Below, in pieces: positions 8,432 to 16,335 of a stretch of DNA of 64,000 bases. The first letter of the stretch is position 1. Each line of letters opens with the position of its first letter. The notes beneath the pieces were generated by a model, which saw only the letters and a program-made list of their open reading frames with translations, made no database searches and was not told the DNA's origin. Both the position numbers and the translations under genes were made by a program. Source of the stretch: Fen-1298 sp050015675 (lineage in GTDB: Bacteria > Bacteroidota > Ignavibacteria > UBA10030); contig JBEKAY010000015.1 in NCBI GenBank assembly GCA_050015675.1, forward strand, positions 1-64,000, read 5' to 3'.

Positions 8432-9079
8432 TTATTTCTCCTTACGCTCAGAAGCGATGATACCATGCCGCGTCAATTCAGACATAACAAGCTTTACGAT
8501 TTCTGAACGTACTTTTTGTATTGAATTCGGCTCGGGAGTTTTGCTCGTTGCATGCCATATCATTTGCCCTTCGTTCCTGGTTGTCCATACATCGATGGCG
8601 CGAAGGTCCACTTTTTGAGAATCAACATGCGCAGCATAATCTTCGTCTCGAAAATATGAAGCTACAAATCTTTTAGTGAAACGATCATAGACCACATTAT
8701 TTTCGCTCATTTCAAATCCTTGCTTGAACTTAGTTTCCGTTTCCGAAAGAAGCCTGCGATAGACCAGTATTCCATCAAAGTTATTTGATTGCACGATCTG
8801 AATAATCTGATTTGTATCCGGTACCGCATCCGGGAACAAGCGATATGAAGGCGTCGCTGCAACATCATGTTTTGCAAGCTCGGCGCTGAATGCCTCTTCC
8901 CAATTATAGCGATACACTGAATCCTTGCTAACAGAGATGACAAGCATCTTATTCAAAGGTGGAGGTTGAAATGAAGAATTATGCCATATATCAACAAGTT
9001 TGGACGATGCGCAACCAGCCATTATAGCGATGATGCAACAGAGCACTCCTCCAATAACGATCGACTTATACCTTATCAT
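8432..9079 (-). CDS. Outer-membrane-type lipoprotein of unknown function (copy 2)
   Basis: The ATG at 9079 has an AGAGGT site upstream and gives 215 aa with a lipoprotein signal peptide ending in the lipobox MAGC followed by ASS (no Asp at +2). The mature part contains VDIWHNSSFQPPPLNKMLVISVSKD, LFPDAVPDTNQIIQIVQ and FDGILVYRRL, and is about 60% similar to the next gene at 9168 by eye. The Lys-Met-Leu-Val-Ile segment and NNFDGILV look like the core of small alpha/beta lipoproteins annotated as hypothetical in Bacteroidota. The gene follows its paralogue in an apparent adh-lipoprotein-lipoprotein operon. Confidence 0.75.
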   Translation of the reverse strand: MIRYKSIVIGGVLCCIIAIMAGCASSKLVDIWHNSSFQPPPLNKMLVISVSKDSVYRYNWEEAFSAELAKHDVAATPSYRLFPDAVPDTNQIIQIVQSNNFDGILVYRRLLSETETKFKQGFEMSENNVVYDRFTKRFVASYFRDEDYAAHVDSQKVDLRAIDVWTTRNEGQMIWHATSKTPEPNSIQKVRSEIVKLVMSELTRHGIIASERKEK

Positions 9080-9167
9080 AGTAGTACCTCTTATGTTAAT
9101 TCGTAAGAATGACTTTAAGAGCTTTTTCGTTTGCCGCATTTCCGAATGTTTCATATGTGTTCATCAT

Positions 9168-9803
9168 TTATTGTCCAGAAGCAATCATACCCTGCTTTGT
9201 CAACTCAGACATAACAAGCTTGACGATTTCTGGACGGGCTTCTTGTATTGAATTTGGCTCTGGAGTCTCGCTCGTAGCGCACCAAATCAATTGCCCTTCG
9301 TTCTTGGTCGCCCATACGTCAATAGAGCGAATATCGACTTTTTGAGAATCGACGTACGCAGCGTGCGCTACTCGTCGATAATATGTTACAAATCTATCTC
9401 TGCGCCAAATATATCTCATATCCTTTTCTTGTGTCAAATATTCCTGGACATATTGCGGATTCGCCTCCGAAGGAAGCCGGCGTATGATAAGAACTCCGTC
9501 GAAGCCATTTTTTTGCACGATCTGTATGACCTGGTTTGTATCCGGTACCGCATCTGGAAATAAGCTATACGAAGGCGTCGCTGCAACATTATGTTTTACA
9601 AGCTCGGCGCTAAAGGCATCCTCCCAAATACGACGATGCGCTGAATTCTTGCTAACCGAGATGACAAGCATCTTATTCAGAGGAGGAGATTGAAATGAAG
9701 AATCACTCCATATATCCGCAAGTTCGGATGAGGCACAACCAGCTAATAGAGCGAAGAAGCAACAGAGCACTCCTCCAATGACGAACGATTTATATTTTTT
9801 CAT
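9168..9803 (-). CDS. Outer-membrane-type lipoprotein of unknown function (copy 1)
   Basis: This 211-aa protein starts MKKYKSFVIGGVLCC and has the lipobox LAGC-ASS. It shares DIW.(D/N)SSFQ.PPLNKMLVISVSK, LFPDAVPDTNQ and TSETPEPNSIQ with the downstream lipoprotein at 8432, so the pair is a tandem duplication. Divergence is greatest in the middle (residues about 120-150). The ATG lies 17 bp after the stop of the alcohol dehydrogenase, which supports co-transcription with it from the promoter at 10926. Function is unknown. Confidence 0.75.
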   Translation of the reverse strand: MKKYKSFVIGGVLCCFFALLAGCASSELADIWSDSSFQSPPLNKMLVISVSKNSAHRRIWEDAFSAELVKHNVAATPSYSLFPDAVPDTNQVIQIVQKNGFDGVLIIRRLPSEANPQYVQEYLTQEKDMRYIWRRDRFVTYYRRVAHAAYVDSQKVDIRSIDVWATKNEGQLIWCATSETPEPNSIQEARPEIVKLVMSELTKQGMIASGQ

Positions 9804-9819
9804 AATGGCGCTTCTTTTT

Positions 9820-10848
9820 TCAATTCGTGACAATCACTTTGAGAGCTTTTTCGTTTGCAGCATTTTCAAATGTATCGTATGCCTTCATGATCTCATTGAG
9901 TGTGAAGTGGTGACTGATGAGTTGCCGGGGGTGGAGCTTCCCGGATTGAACAATCTTCAGCAGCATGGGCGTTGATATCGTATCAGCAAGACGCGTTGTA
10001 ATGGTAACATTTCTTGACCAGAGTTTTTCCAGATGCAGCTCAACGCTCTTGCCGTGCACTCCGATGTTGGCAATATGTCCACCAACCGCTATGATCGATT
10101 GGCAGATATCAAACGTGTTCGGGGTACCTACAGCTTCGATAGCAACGTCAACACCTTTCCCATGTGTGAGTTTCATTATCTCATCAACCGCATTGTCATG
10201 AACAAGCTTTGTTGCGCCTAACGTTTTCGCAACGTCAAGGCGATTGGCATTTGTATCAACTATAATAATCTCAGTGGGAAAATAGAATTGTGCTGTGAGG
10301 AGCGTGGCAAGCCCAATGGGTCCTGCACCAACGATGGCGACCGTATCTCCAGGTTTGATCTGACCGTTGAGAACCCCGCATTCAAATCCGGTCGGCAAGA
10401 TGTCGCTTAACATCACGAAGGCTTCCTCATCGGCGCCGTCAGGAATATGATACAGACTCGTGTCGGCATAAGGTATCCTGACATACTCTGCATGTGTCCC
10501 ATCGATCGTATTTCCAAGAATCCAACCCCCGTGCTCGCAATGGGAATACATTCCTCTCTTGCAATACTCGCATTTTCCACAGGAGGTAATGAACGATATC
10601 AGCACTTTATCGCCAGCTCGGAAATTCGAAACACTTGAGCCGACATGTTCGACAACTCCAACCCCTTCGTGACCCAACGTTCGGCCATCGGTGACAGTAG
10701 ATACGTCGCCCTTCATGATATGGATATCCGTCCCACAGATTGTCGTGCGAGTGATTTTGACAACGGCATCGGTCGGTTCTTTTACTGTTGGCTTCGGTTT
10801 ATCTTCAAGCAGTCTATTACCGGGACTATGATATACTAACGCTTTCAT
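9820..10848 (-). CDS. Zinc-dependent medium-chain alcohol dehydrogenase
   Basis: This 342-aa protein has the full Zn-ADH set. Catalytic zinc ligands are Cys38 (TTICGTDIH) and His60-Glu61 (TLGHEGVG). Structural zinc Cys are at 90, 93, 96 and 104 (CGKCEYCKRGMYSHC). The NAD(P) motif is GAGPIGLATL with an acidic IIIVDTN strand end, suggesting NAD preference. It oxidises alcohols or reduces aldehydes in the cytoplasm; substrate cannot be told from sequence. The ATG at 10848 (MKALVYHSPG) is the conserved family start. It heads an operon with two lipoproteins. The composite promoter at 10926-10988 lies 77 nt upstream. Confidence 0.88.
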   Translation of the reverse strand: MKALVYHSPGNRLLEDKPKPTVKEPTDAVVKITRTTICGTDIHIMKGDVSTVTDGRTLGHEGVGVVEHVGSSVSNFRAGDKVLISFITSCGKCEYCKRGMYSHCEHGGWILGNTIDGTHAEYVRIPYADTSLYHIPDGADEEAFVMLSDILPTGFECGVLNGQIKPGDTVAIVGAGPIGLATLLTAQFYFPTEIIIVDTNANRLDVAKTLGATKLVHDNAVDEIMKLTHGKGVDVAIEAVGTPNTFDICQSIIAVGGHIANIGVHGKSVELHLEKLWSRNVTITTRLADTISTPMLLKIVQSGKLHPRQLISHHFTLNEIMKAYDTFENAANEKALKVIVTN

Positions 10849-10925
10849 AATGGCACACACTTCATTTTAGCATTCATCTAAATCGAATGTCAATAGACAA
10901 ATGACACTTCTATTGAGACACCGGA

Positions 10926-10988
10926 AGTATACAACTGATTGTTTGCGATTGTAATCAGCCAAAGGGATGAAAGAGTAGTTAATCCTTT
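10926..10988 (-). promoter_or_regulatory. Composite promoter/operator, copy A (upstream of adh)
   Basis: In gene sense: AAAGGATTAACTAC, then TTTCATCC, CTTTGGCTGATT, exactly 21 nt, and the -10-like box TATACT (10931-10926). The layout is identical to five other copies in this window. The ATG of the alcohol dehydrogenase lies 77 nt downstream of the box. The TT of GGCTGATT plus the next four bases (ACAA) sits 17 nt before the box, giving TTACAA, a fair -35 element. Confidence 0.75.
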
Positions 10989-11201
10989 TTCGAGAGTTCC
11001 GACGTTCCTCTCTGGAAAATTGCTTCAAAGCAGTTGCACGAATCTCTCTGCTTCTTTCAACAACAAAACCGATGCCTCCCACCAAAAGGACCGGCCACAT
11101 TGTTCACCTGTTGAGAAAACCTTTCTCGTCATCAACATACAACCTCACATGTTTGATGTTTGCATATGTGATGACAGTTGGCGGTTTGGAAAGACGGCTC
11201 T

Positions 11202-11387
11202 TCATATCTTCGCGATCAGTTTGCGAAGATCTTCCTTGGTCTTCCCGAGTTTCTGCTGAAGTCGCCCCAACAGCTCTTCCTCCTTGCCCTCTTTAAAGAG
11301 CAGATCATCGTCTGTTAGGTTGGCAAATTGTTGTTTAAGTTTACCGGCAATTTCATTCCAGTCGCCTTTCAAAGTGAAAGTGTTCAT
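11202..11387 (-). CDS. CsbD family stress protein
   Basis: This 61-aa protein with FTLKGDWNEIAGKLKQQFANLTDDDLLF and EELLGRLQQKLGKTKEDLRKLI matches CsbD (PF05532), small helical proteins induced under general stress. It has the usual length. An RBS-like AAGGAGATATGCA precedes the ATG. A second, longer CsbD-like protein is at 26922. Confidence 0.9.
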   Translation of the reverse strand: MNTFTLKGDWNEIAGKLKQQFANLTDDDLLFKEGKEEELLGRLQQKLGKTKEDLRKLIAKI

Positions 11388-11452
11388 TGCATATCTCCTT
11401 GTGTTTATATTTGTAAATGATTTATTACTCTATTAAAATTATGATACAACTA

Positions 11453-11535
11453 TCAAAAGAAATATCTTGCCCCGATGCCCGCATCAATGATAAAGCCCGT
11501 TGAGGATGTGAACTGGAGCGATGGAGCCAATACTT
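11453..11535 (-). pseudogene. Possible remnant of an outer-membrane protein 3' end
   Basis: Between csbD and the PAS gene, one minus-strand frame reads ...QFTSSTGFIIDAGIGARYFF and stops at 11453. The aromatic C-terminal Phe and alternating pattern are those of a last beta-strand of an outer-membrane barrel. The frame is closed by a stop only 28 codons upstream and no start is visible. If real, it is a decayed gene end; it could also be chance. Confidence 0.3.
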
Positions 11536-11670
11536 TTTCTTATTATTGTTGTAACGATTCTTCAACTCTATTGCAGCATGTATCCATTCACAATGAATGG
11601 AAAAATTTATGACCGGATTCTATCGGCATTTTTTCTGATAGTATACTCCTATCATTCGTTAGTTTCTTTT

Positions 11671-12807
11671 TTAGGTATCAGTGGGTGTATCGTGATTACG
11701 CTGTGCAAAGTCCGGATAGAGTATTTCCATACAATCTGGACATACGCCGTGTGTAAATGTTGCGTCGGTGTGTTCAGTGATATAACCTTCCACTACTTGC
11801 CAGTAACCTTTGTCATTCCGGATTTTTTTGCAGTTGGAACAAATTGGAAGCAATCCATTTAATTCCTTGATGTGAGCAAGCACCTCCTGAAGTTTGTTCA
11901 TTAACTTCTGCTTGTCTTCTTCCAGCCATTTTCGCTTGGTGATATCGCGTATATTGCACTGGATTACCTTTTTGCCGTTGACAAGATAGACATTGCTTAC
12001 AAACTCCACCTGTCGACTTTGCCCATCTTTGGTCTCAAGCGGCAGATTTTCATAACGGATGTATCCCTTCTGCTGCAGTTCTTCAAAAGCAGACTTACTC
12101 GCTGCCCTATCGATAAAAGCACTGACTTCCCACAATCGTTTTCCTATCAAATCCTCCCGTGTGTATCCTAGCATTTTTACGAGGAAAGGGTTTGCATCAG
12201 TAATTGCGCCGGATTCAGCATCGAGAAGCAGGATGCCATCTTGAGCGGTTTCGAAGAGTCGGCGATAGCGTTCCTCACTCACACGCAATGCTTCCTCTGC
12301 ACATTTGCGTGCTGTGATGTTGCGGATATTGCACTGGATAACTTTTTTTAAATCGACCTGATAGACATTGCTGATGAATTCCACTTCACGCATCTGTCCG
12401 TCTTTGGTTTGTAACGGTAGATTCTCGTAGCGAATATATTCCTTCTGCTGCAATTCTTCAAACGCTGCTTTGCTGGCTACGACATCAAAGAATGCACCGA
12501 TTTCCCACAATCGTTTTCCTATCAATTCTTGCCGTGAATATCCGAGAATTTCTTTGATGAACGGATTCGCATCGGTGATTGCGCCAGAGTCGGCATCGAG
12601 AATTAGAATGCCGTCCTTCGCAGCTTCGAAAAGCCGCCGGTAGCGGATCTCGGAATCACGCACGTCAATCATAGTTTTGGAACGTCCTGATTCATTCTCT
12701 TCTTTCTGCCCCTGTTCTTTTTGCTGTGCTCCCATTTCATAAAGTTTTTGGTAGGCAGATTCCAACTCTGCAATCAATTCGAGCTCTACTTTCCTGTTAC
12801 TTTTCAT
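11671..12807 (-). CDS. Two-PAS-domain protein with C-terminal Cys4 motif
   Basis: This 378-aa protein has a strong RBS (GGAGGG) before the ATG at 12807. It has a short coiled N-terminus (residues 1-55), PAS domain 1 (about 56-175), PAS domain 2 (about 180-300), a helical linker and a C-terminal module LLPICSNCKKIRNDKGYW...HGVCPDCMEILYP. The two CxxC pairs suggest a zinc or redox site; this tail is often found after PAS or receiver domains. The PAS copies share GAITDANPF, GYTREDLIGKRLWE and FEELQQKGYIRYENLPL. There is no kinase, GGDEF or HTH domain, so it probably works as a sensory adaptor. Confidence 0.82.
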   Translation of the reverse strand: MKSNRKVELELIAELESAYQKLYEMGAQQKEQGQKEENESGRSKTMIDVRDSEIRYRRLFEAAKDGILILDADSGAITDANPFIKEILGYSRQELIGKRLWEIGAFFDVVASKAAFEELQQKEYIRYENLPLQTKDGQMREVEFISNVYQVDLKKVIQCNIRNITARKCAEEALRVSEERYRRLFETAQDGILLLDAESGAITDANPFLVKMLGYTREDLIGKRLWEVSAFIDRAASKSAFEELQQKGYIRYENLPLETKDGQSRQVEFVSNVYLVNGKKVIQCNIRDITKRKWLEEDKQKLMNKLQEVLAHIKELNGLLPICSNCKKIRNDKGYWQVVEGYITEHTDATFTHGVCPDCMEILYPDFAQRNHDTPTDT

Positions 12808-13046
12808 ATTGAAAACCCTCCACCCGATTGCTTTATTCAAGACACTGAAAACATATCGCAACAATAAAACACGTTACATCTTTCTTCCGTTCATCATAGT
12901 TTCCGATCTGATCTCCTCTTATCGATCAGCCGAGACCTAAATCGAATGTGTTTACAGGTGAATTACATAATCTCGCGCTGATGCCTATCGGTTCACTAAT
13001 GATTACACGAAATCCGAATTCACGTTGTTGTCCGTGCGCTATCGTC

Positions 13047-13904
13047 CTATTTCACGACAACTTCAAAAAGAACTCGCATGTTAGCCTTCGCTTCCTTTGT
13101 GTTAATATCACCAGGGGCCACTTCATACAGTGCCGGTCTTGTCCTGCCATATCCGATCACAGTGATTCTCTCCGGCGCAATACCTTTCTTGATCAGATAA
13201 TCCCTGACGGTATTTGCTCTTTGTTCGCTTAATTTCTGATTGATTTCTTCCGTGCCTTCAGCAGATGTATATCCGGCCATCCGAACATCTATTTTGGGAT
13301 TTTCTTTGAGGCCCTGCACATTCTTATCCAGCAGTGTCTTCGCTTCCTGGCTCAGTGTAAATTTATCGTAATCGAAATGCGTGTCGCCGAAGACGACTAC
13401 CTTCTCATCTGCCTTAGGATCAAGCACAAACATCATGACCTTCGGCTCAGGCAATTTCTGTTCGGATAGTTGTACCGGGGGGTTTTTCTTAATCAGCAGC
13501 ATCAACAGGATCACCACGATAACGCACAATATTCCCACAATTGTAGTAAGAATATTCTTCATCTGTTTATTGCGCTTTGACCTGGACTTTTCTCCCGACA
13601 GCCTTTCCGCCTCGAGCCATTCAATAAAATCATTACCGTCCTTAAAGCCATGTTTCTTGTAAAGTTCATACGCCTTGTTCTTTATTTCCTTGTTTTCTTC
13701 GCTCAATTCTTGTTGTATCATTTTGTCACCACTTTCTTGAAATAATAAGTCACCGTCCCATCCGTTACGACGTGCATTCCCCTCGCAATCTGCTTTGTTC
13801 TCATAGCCTTCTGTCGTTGCTCCAACAATATTGCCGTTCGGAGCAGTGCGCCTCCAACGCCATTTATTTTCGTGGTCTTTGTAAAATTCCCATTTATCGT
13901 TCAT
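13047..13904 (-). CDS. YegP/DUF1508 - DUF2934 - TM - OmpA fusion protein
   Basis: This 285-aa protein has four parts. Residues 1-50 (WEFYKDHENKWRWR...IVGATTEGYENKADCEGNARRNG) match the YegP/DUF1508 fold. Residues about 70-105 (IKNKAYELYKKHGFKDGNDFIEWLEAE) match DUF2934. A transmembrane helix spans about 115-137. Residues about 165-285 are an OmpA-like peptidoglycan-binding domain (VVFGDTHFDYDKFTLS, VRMAGYTSAEGTEEINQKLSEQRANTVRDYL). The TM segment should place the first two modules in the cytoplasm and the OmpA domain in the periplasm, tethering the inner membrane to peptidoglycan. This domain combination is unusual to me. Confidence 0.8.
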   Translation of the reverse strand: MNDKWEFYKDHENKWRWRRTAPNGNIVGATTEGYENKADCEGNARRNGWDGDLLFQESGDKMIQQELSEENKEIKNKAYELYKKHGFKDGNDFIEWLEAERLSGEKSRSKRNKQMKNILTTIVGILCVIVVILLMLLIKKNPPVQLSEQKLPEPKVMMFVLDPKADEKVVVFGDTHFDYDKFTLSQEAKTLLDKNVQGLKENPKIDVRMAGYTSAEGTEEINQKLSEQRANTVRDYLIKKGIAPERITVIGYGRTRPALYEVAPGDINTKEAKANMRVLFEVVVK

Positions 13905-14320
13905 GTTCTTTTTGTCTCCTCGTCTGCGATTAATATCATTCGATGTAGAACGTCTAGAAAAACAAATTTCCTGTTTGTTCAGCTATAATTGCACCAACTC
14001 CAAATTCACGCTTTTACGCGAGGGATCCCTGGACAACAAGCAACAGGCACAAGGCAATAGGCAATAACTGCAAGCACAGGATGTTGCCCAGAGACGTTCA
14101 TTCCTCTCGTTAGCGTGCTTTAAATTAATCACTGCTGTTACGCAGTCAGGAAAAGCACCTAATAAAATTAAGTTGTCATGCCCGACTGCTTTAATCGGGT
14201 ATCTTATCTAAGATTCCCGTTAAAAATCCACGGGAATGACAGTGGTTCTTCTGTTCTTTGCATAACATCAGTTAATCATCAGTATTCTACTTCATAATCT
14301 TGCCGTTTTCCATTCACGAT
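13905..14320. other. Intergenic region with no gene seen
   Basis: About 415 bp between two OmpA-domain genes. It contains a low-complexity stretch (CAACAGGCACAAGGCAATAGG around 14040) and the REP-like palindrome at 14176-14241. No ORF with RBS or recognisable protein was found on either strand. Confidence 0.5.
14176..14241. repeat. REP-like palindrome, copy 1
   Basis: GTCATGCCCGACTG...AATCGGG at one end and AGATTCCCG...ACGGGAATGAC at the other form nested inverted repeats of about 66 bp. A related element (28094-28169) has the same termini, GTCATTCCCG/GGGAATGAC. Such elements form strong hairpins and can act as bidirectional terminators or transposase-mobilised REPs. Confidence 0.7.
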
Positions 14321-15577
14321 CTATTTCTCAACATAGAATTCCATGCGTCGATTCTCTGCACGACCGGCATCTGTATCGTTCGTAGCTATGGGTTCGTTGA
14401 GACCTCTCCCGACAGTTCTCATGCGATTTGATGCGATACCTTTTTTGACGAGCCAGTTCTTTACTGCCTGTGCTCGCTTCAACGAGAGTGTCTGATTAAA
14501 TTTCTGGCCTCCCACATTGTCCGTATGCCCGGTAATGACTACCCGCACATCGGGATTCGCGACCATCGCGTTGTAAGCCCTCCAGAGTATTCTCTCAGAA
14601 TCTTTCGTCAGTGTCGCCTTATTGAATTCAAAATTGACGCCTCTAAGAACGACGGTCTTGCCTTTTTCAAAAACGATAACGGTATCGTTACCCTTCTGTG
14701 CCGCCAACCGACGCGCTTCTGCATCAGCCAATTCCTTTACCCGCCGTGCCTCTGCATCGGACGCTTCCTTTGCAAGTTTTGCATCTGCGTCGGCCTTTTC
14801 CTGTGCAAGCTTCGCGTCTGCGTCGGCTTTTTCCTTTGCAAGCTTCGCATTTGCATCGGTCGATTCCTTTACACGTCTCGCCTCAGCGTCTGCATCGGCT
14901 TGCTGCTTTACTCGCCGTGCTTCCGCATCGGCCTGCATCTTTGCACTCCGTGCCTCTGCCTCGGCAAGCTCCTTCTTTTGCTGCTCCGTTTCCTCGTCAT
15001 TTCCACCTATTGTAAATGCAACTCCGATAGTAAAACCATAGAATCCATCCTGTTTCCCACTGGTAAGAGAATTGAGGTTAGTATTCGAACGTTTGTATAA
15101 ATCGTCGGATAGATATAAAGTATATCCACCATTAATATCCAGCAAGATTCCGTTGGAGATTTTAGTTTGAATACCGACACCAAATGGAACCATCGGTAAG
15201 AAATCAGAGCCAGTAACGTTGAGGGCTTTCGATAAACCTAAACCAGCAAAGACGTACGGATCCAAATTCGTCAAGGAAAAAGGGCTTAAGAGTAATCGAA
15301 GATCGACTATAAAGTTTTCTGCTCTATACCCGGTCACGCTAGGATCGTAGAGTTCGGCATAGCCTAAGCCAACTTGGCCAATTAGCATGGGAGAGATGAG
15401 TCCATACTGTAGGAATGCACGGCCCTGCATCATCCATTTGTCACCCGAGCTGTTATCTCCGTGGGCGCCGCCCGCTGAAAGACCCCATGCGAACTCAGAT
15501 TTCTTGAATTGTGCTTGGACGTGGCTATACACACCGAAGGCTACGACCAGCAATGTACATAGGATGAAACGTTTCAT
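14321..15577 (-). CDS. OmpA family outer-membrane protein with coiled-coil linker
   Basis: This 418-aa protein uses the ATG at 15577 with an AAGGAGACATCAT leader and a signal peptide MKRFILCTLLVVAFGVYSHVQAQ. Residues about 24-185 are a predicted beta-barrel with alternating aromatic strands (FAWGLSAGGAHGD, GFYGFTIGVAFTIGG). Residues about 190-300 are an Ala/Lys/Glu/Asp-rich helix with repeated ADAKLAKEKAD and EARRVK units. Residues about 305-418 are an OmpA domain (VNFEFNKATLTKDSERIL, VITGHTDNVGGQKFNQTLSLKRAQAVKNWL, AENRRMEFYV). It probably spans the outer membrane and reaches peptidoglycan through the long helical spacer. Confidence 0.88.
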   Translation of the reverse strand: MKRFILCTLLVVAFGVYSHVQAQFKKSEFAWGLSAGGAHGDNSSGDKWMMQGRAFLQYGLISPMLIGQVGLGYAELYDPSVTGYRAENFIVDLRLLLSPFSLTNLDPYVFAGLGLSKALNVTGSDFLPMVPFGVGIQTKISNGILLDINGGYTLYLSDDLYKRSNTNLNSLTSGKQDGFYGFTIGVAFTIGGNDEETEQQKKELAEAEARSAKMQADAEARRVKQQADADAEARRVKESTDANAKLAKEKADADAKLAQEKADADAKLAKEASDAEARRVKELADAEARRLAAQKGNDTVIVFEKGKTVVLRGVNFEFNKATLTKDSERILWRAYNAMVANPDVRVVITGHTDNVGGQKFNQTLSLKRAQAVKNWLVKKGIASNRMRTVGRGLNEPIATNDTDAGRAENRRMEFYVEK

Positions 15578-15647
15578 ATGATGTCTCCTTGTTTGGTTAA
15601 TATGTTTTAGTGAGTACTGCGTTGTAAAGCAACCTATCTTCATTGAC

Positions 15648-15812
15648 TCAACTTTTGGATCCAAAAGCTTTTCGTCCACGAACAACTCTCAGCAAGACGA
15701 CTATAATGGCAATCACCAGAAGAATGTGAATGAGGCCTCCCATTGTGGAAGTGAGAAGCCCCACAAGCCACAAGATCAGGAGAACGACCGCGACAACGTA
15801 AAGAATGTTCAT
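15648..15812 (-). CDS. DUF5670 small membrane protein, copy 3
   Basis: This 54-aa protein (MNILYVVAVVLLILWLVGLL) has the loop TSTMGGLIHILLVIAI and the basic tail RVVRGRKAFGSKS. It has the two-helix layout of copies 1 and 2 but a different leader, so it is the most diverged. It is located just upstream of the OmpA gene at 14321. Confidence 0.83.
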   Translation of the reverse strand: MNILYVVAVVLLILWLVGLLTSTMGGLIHILLVIAIIVVLLRVVRGRKAFGSKS

Positions 15813-15870
15813 CTTGTCCTTCTTCTTATTTAAAAATTTTGAGGTAATCGCATGCAGTCCTCATTCGAAA

Positions 15871-16263
15871 TCAAGGGCGAAAACTTTTCGCCATAAGAAT
15901 CAAAGATTGGAACTTGAACTCTTTGGCCGCATTCGAAAAACTTGAAGCCGTATCTCCAACAATCTTGCGGTGTGGGAGGATCAAGTGGAGATTGTTGGCA
16001 CGTTCATCTAATTGCCTTACATGCATTTCCAGCATGCTCACCCGTGGTGAAATCAAACTCACCTGCTGCCGCAGAAAGTTGTTTTCTGTCACGAGTATAT
16101 TTGCCGAACGAGATTCAAAGGCAAAACCAACGGATTGATTCGGTTTCATGATGCCAAAGAGAATAACGATCCCGATGAGAATCCCAACCGCTGCAAACTT
16201 TGCTTTAACCCACTTCGCTTCTACAAATGTGAGTAATTTACTCGAGTAAGAATACATTCTCAT
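15871..16263 (-). CDS. Single-pass membrane protein with coiled-coil ectodomain
   Basis: This 130-aa protein has a basic N-terminus, one TM helix (about 23-40, AAVGILIGIVILFGIMK) and a heptad-rich periplasmic part (NNFLRQQVSLISPRVSMLEMHVRQLDERANNLHLIL). The arrangement resembles the membrane-anchored N-terminus of M23-type cell-wall endopeptidases, but no catalytic domain follows. It may be a truncated relative or a stand-alone scaffold. Start could be Met1 or Met3. Confidence 0.5.
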   Translation of the reverse strand: MRMYSYSSKLLTFVEAKWVKAKFAAVGILIGIVILFGIMKPNQSVGFAFESRSANILVTENNFLRQQVSLISPRVSMLEMHVRQLDERANNLHLILPHRKIVGDTASSFSNAAKEFKFQSLILMAKSFRP

Positions 16264-16335
16264 CGGGACTCTCGGCTATTCCACACATCAAAAATATTTA
16301 CGCATCGATATGGATACATGCTTTCTCAACAATAA

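Noticed and set aside
10867..11100. 77-codon minus-strand ORF upstream of adh
   Set aside because: It spans promoter copy A and lacks an RBS; conservation is of the DNA motif, not of the peptide.
11521..11862. 113-codon hydrophobic plus-strand ORF
   Set aside because: It overlaps the 3' end of the PAS gene antisense, with no RBS; apparent hydrophobicity is a codon-complement effect.
14622..15041. Plus-strand Ser/Ala-rich ORFs in the OmpA coiled-coil region
   Set aside because: They are shadows of the Ala/Lys/Glu/Asp repeat on the minus strand.
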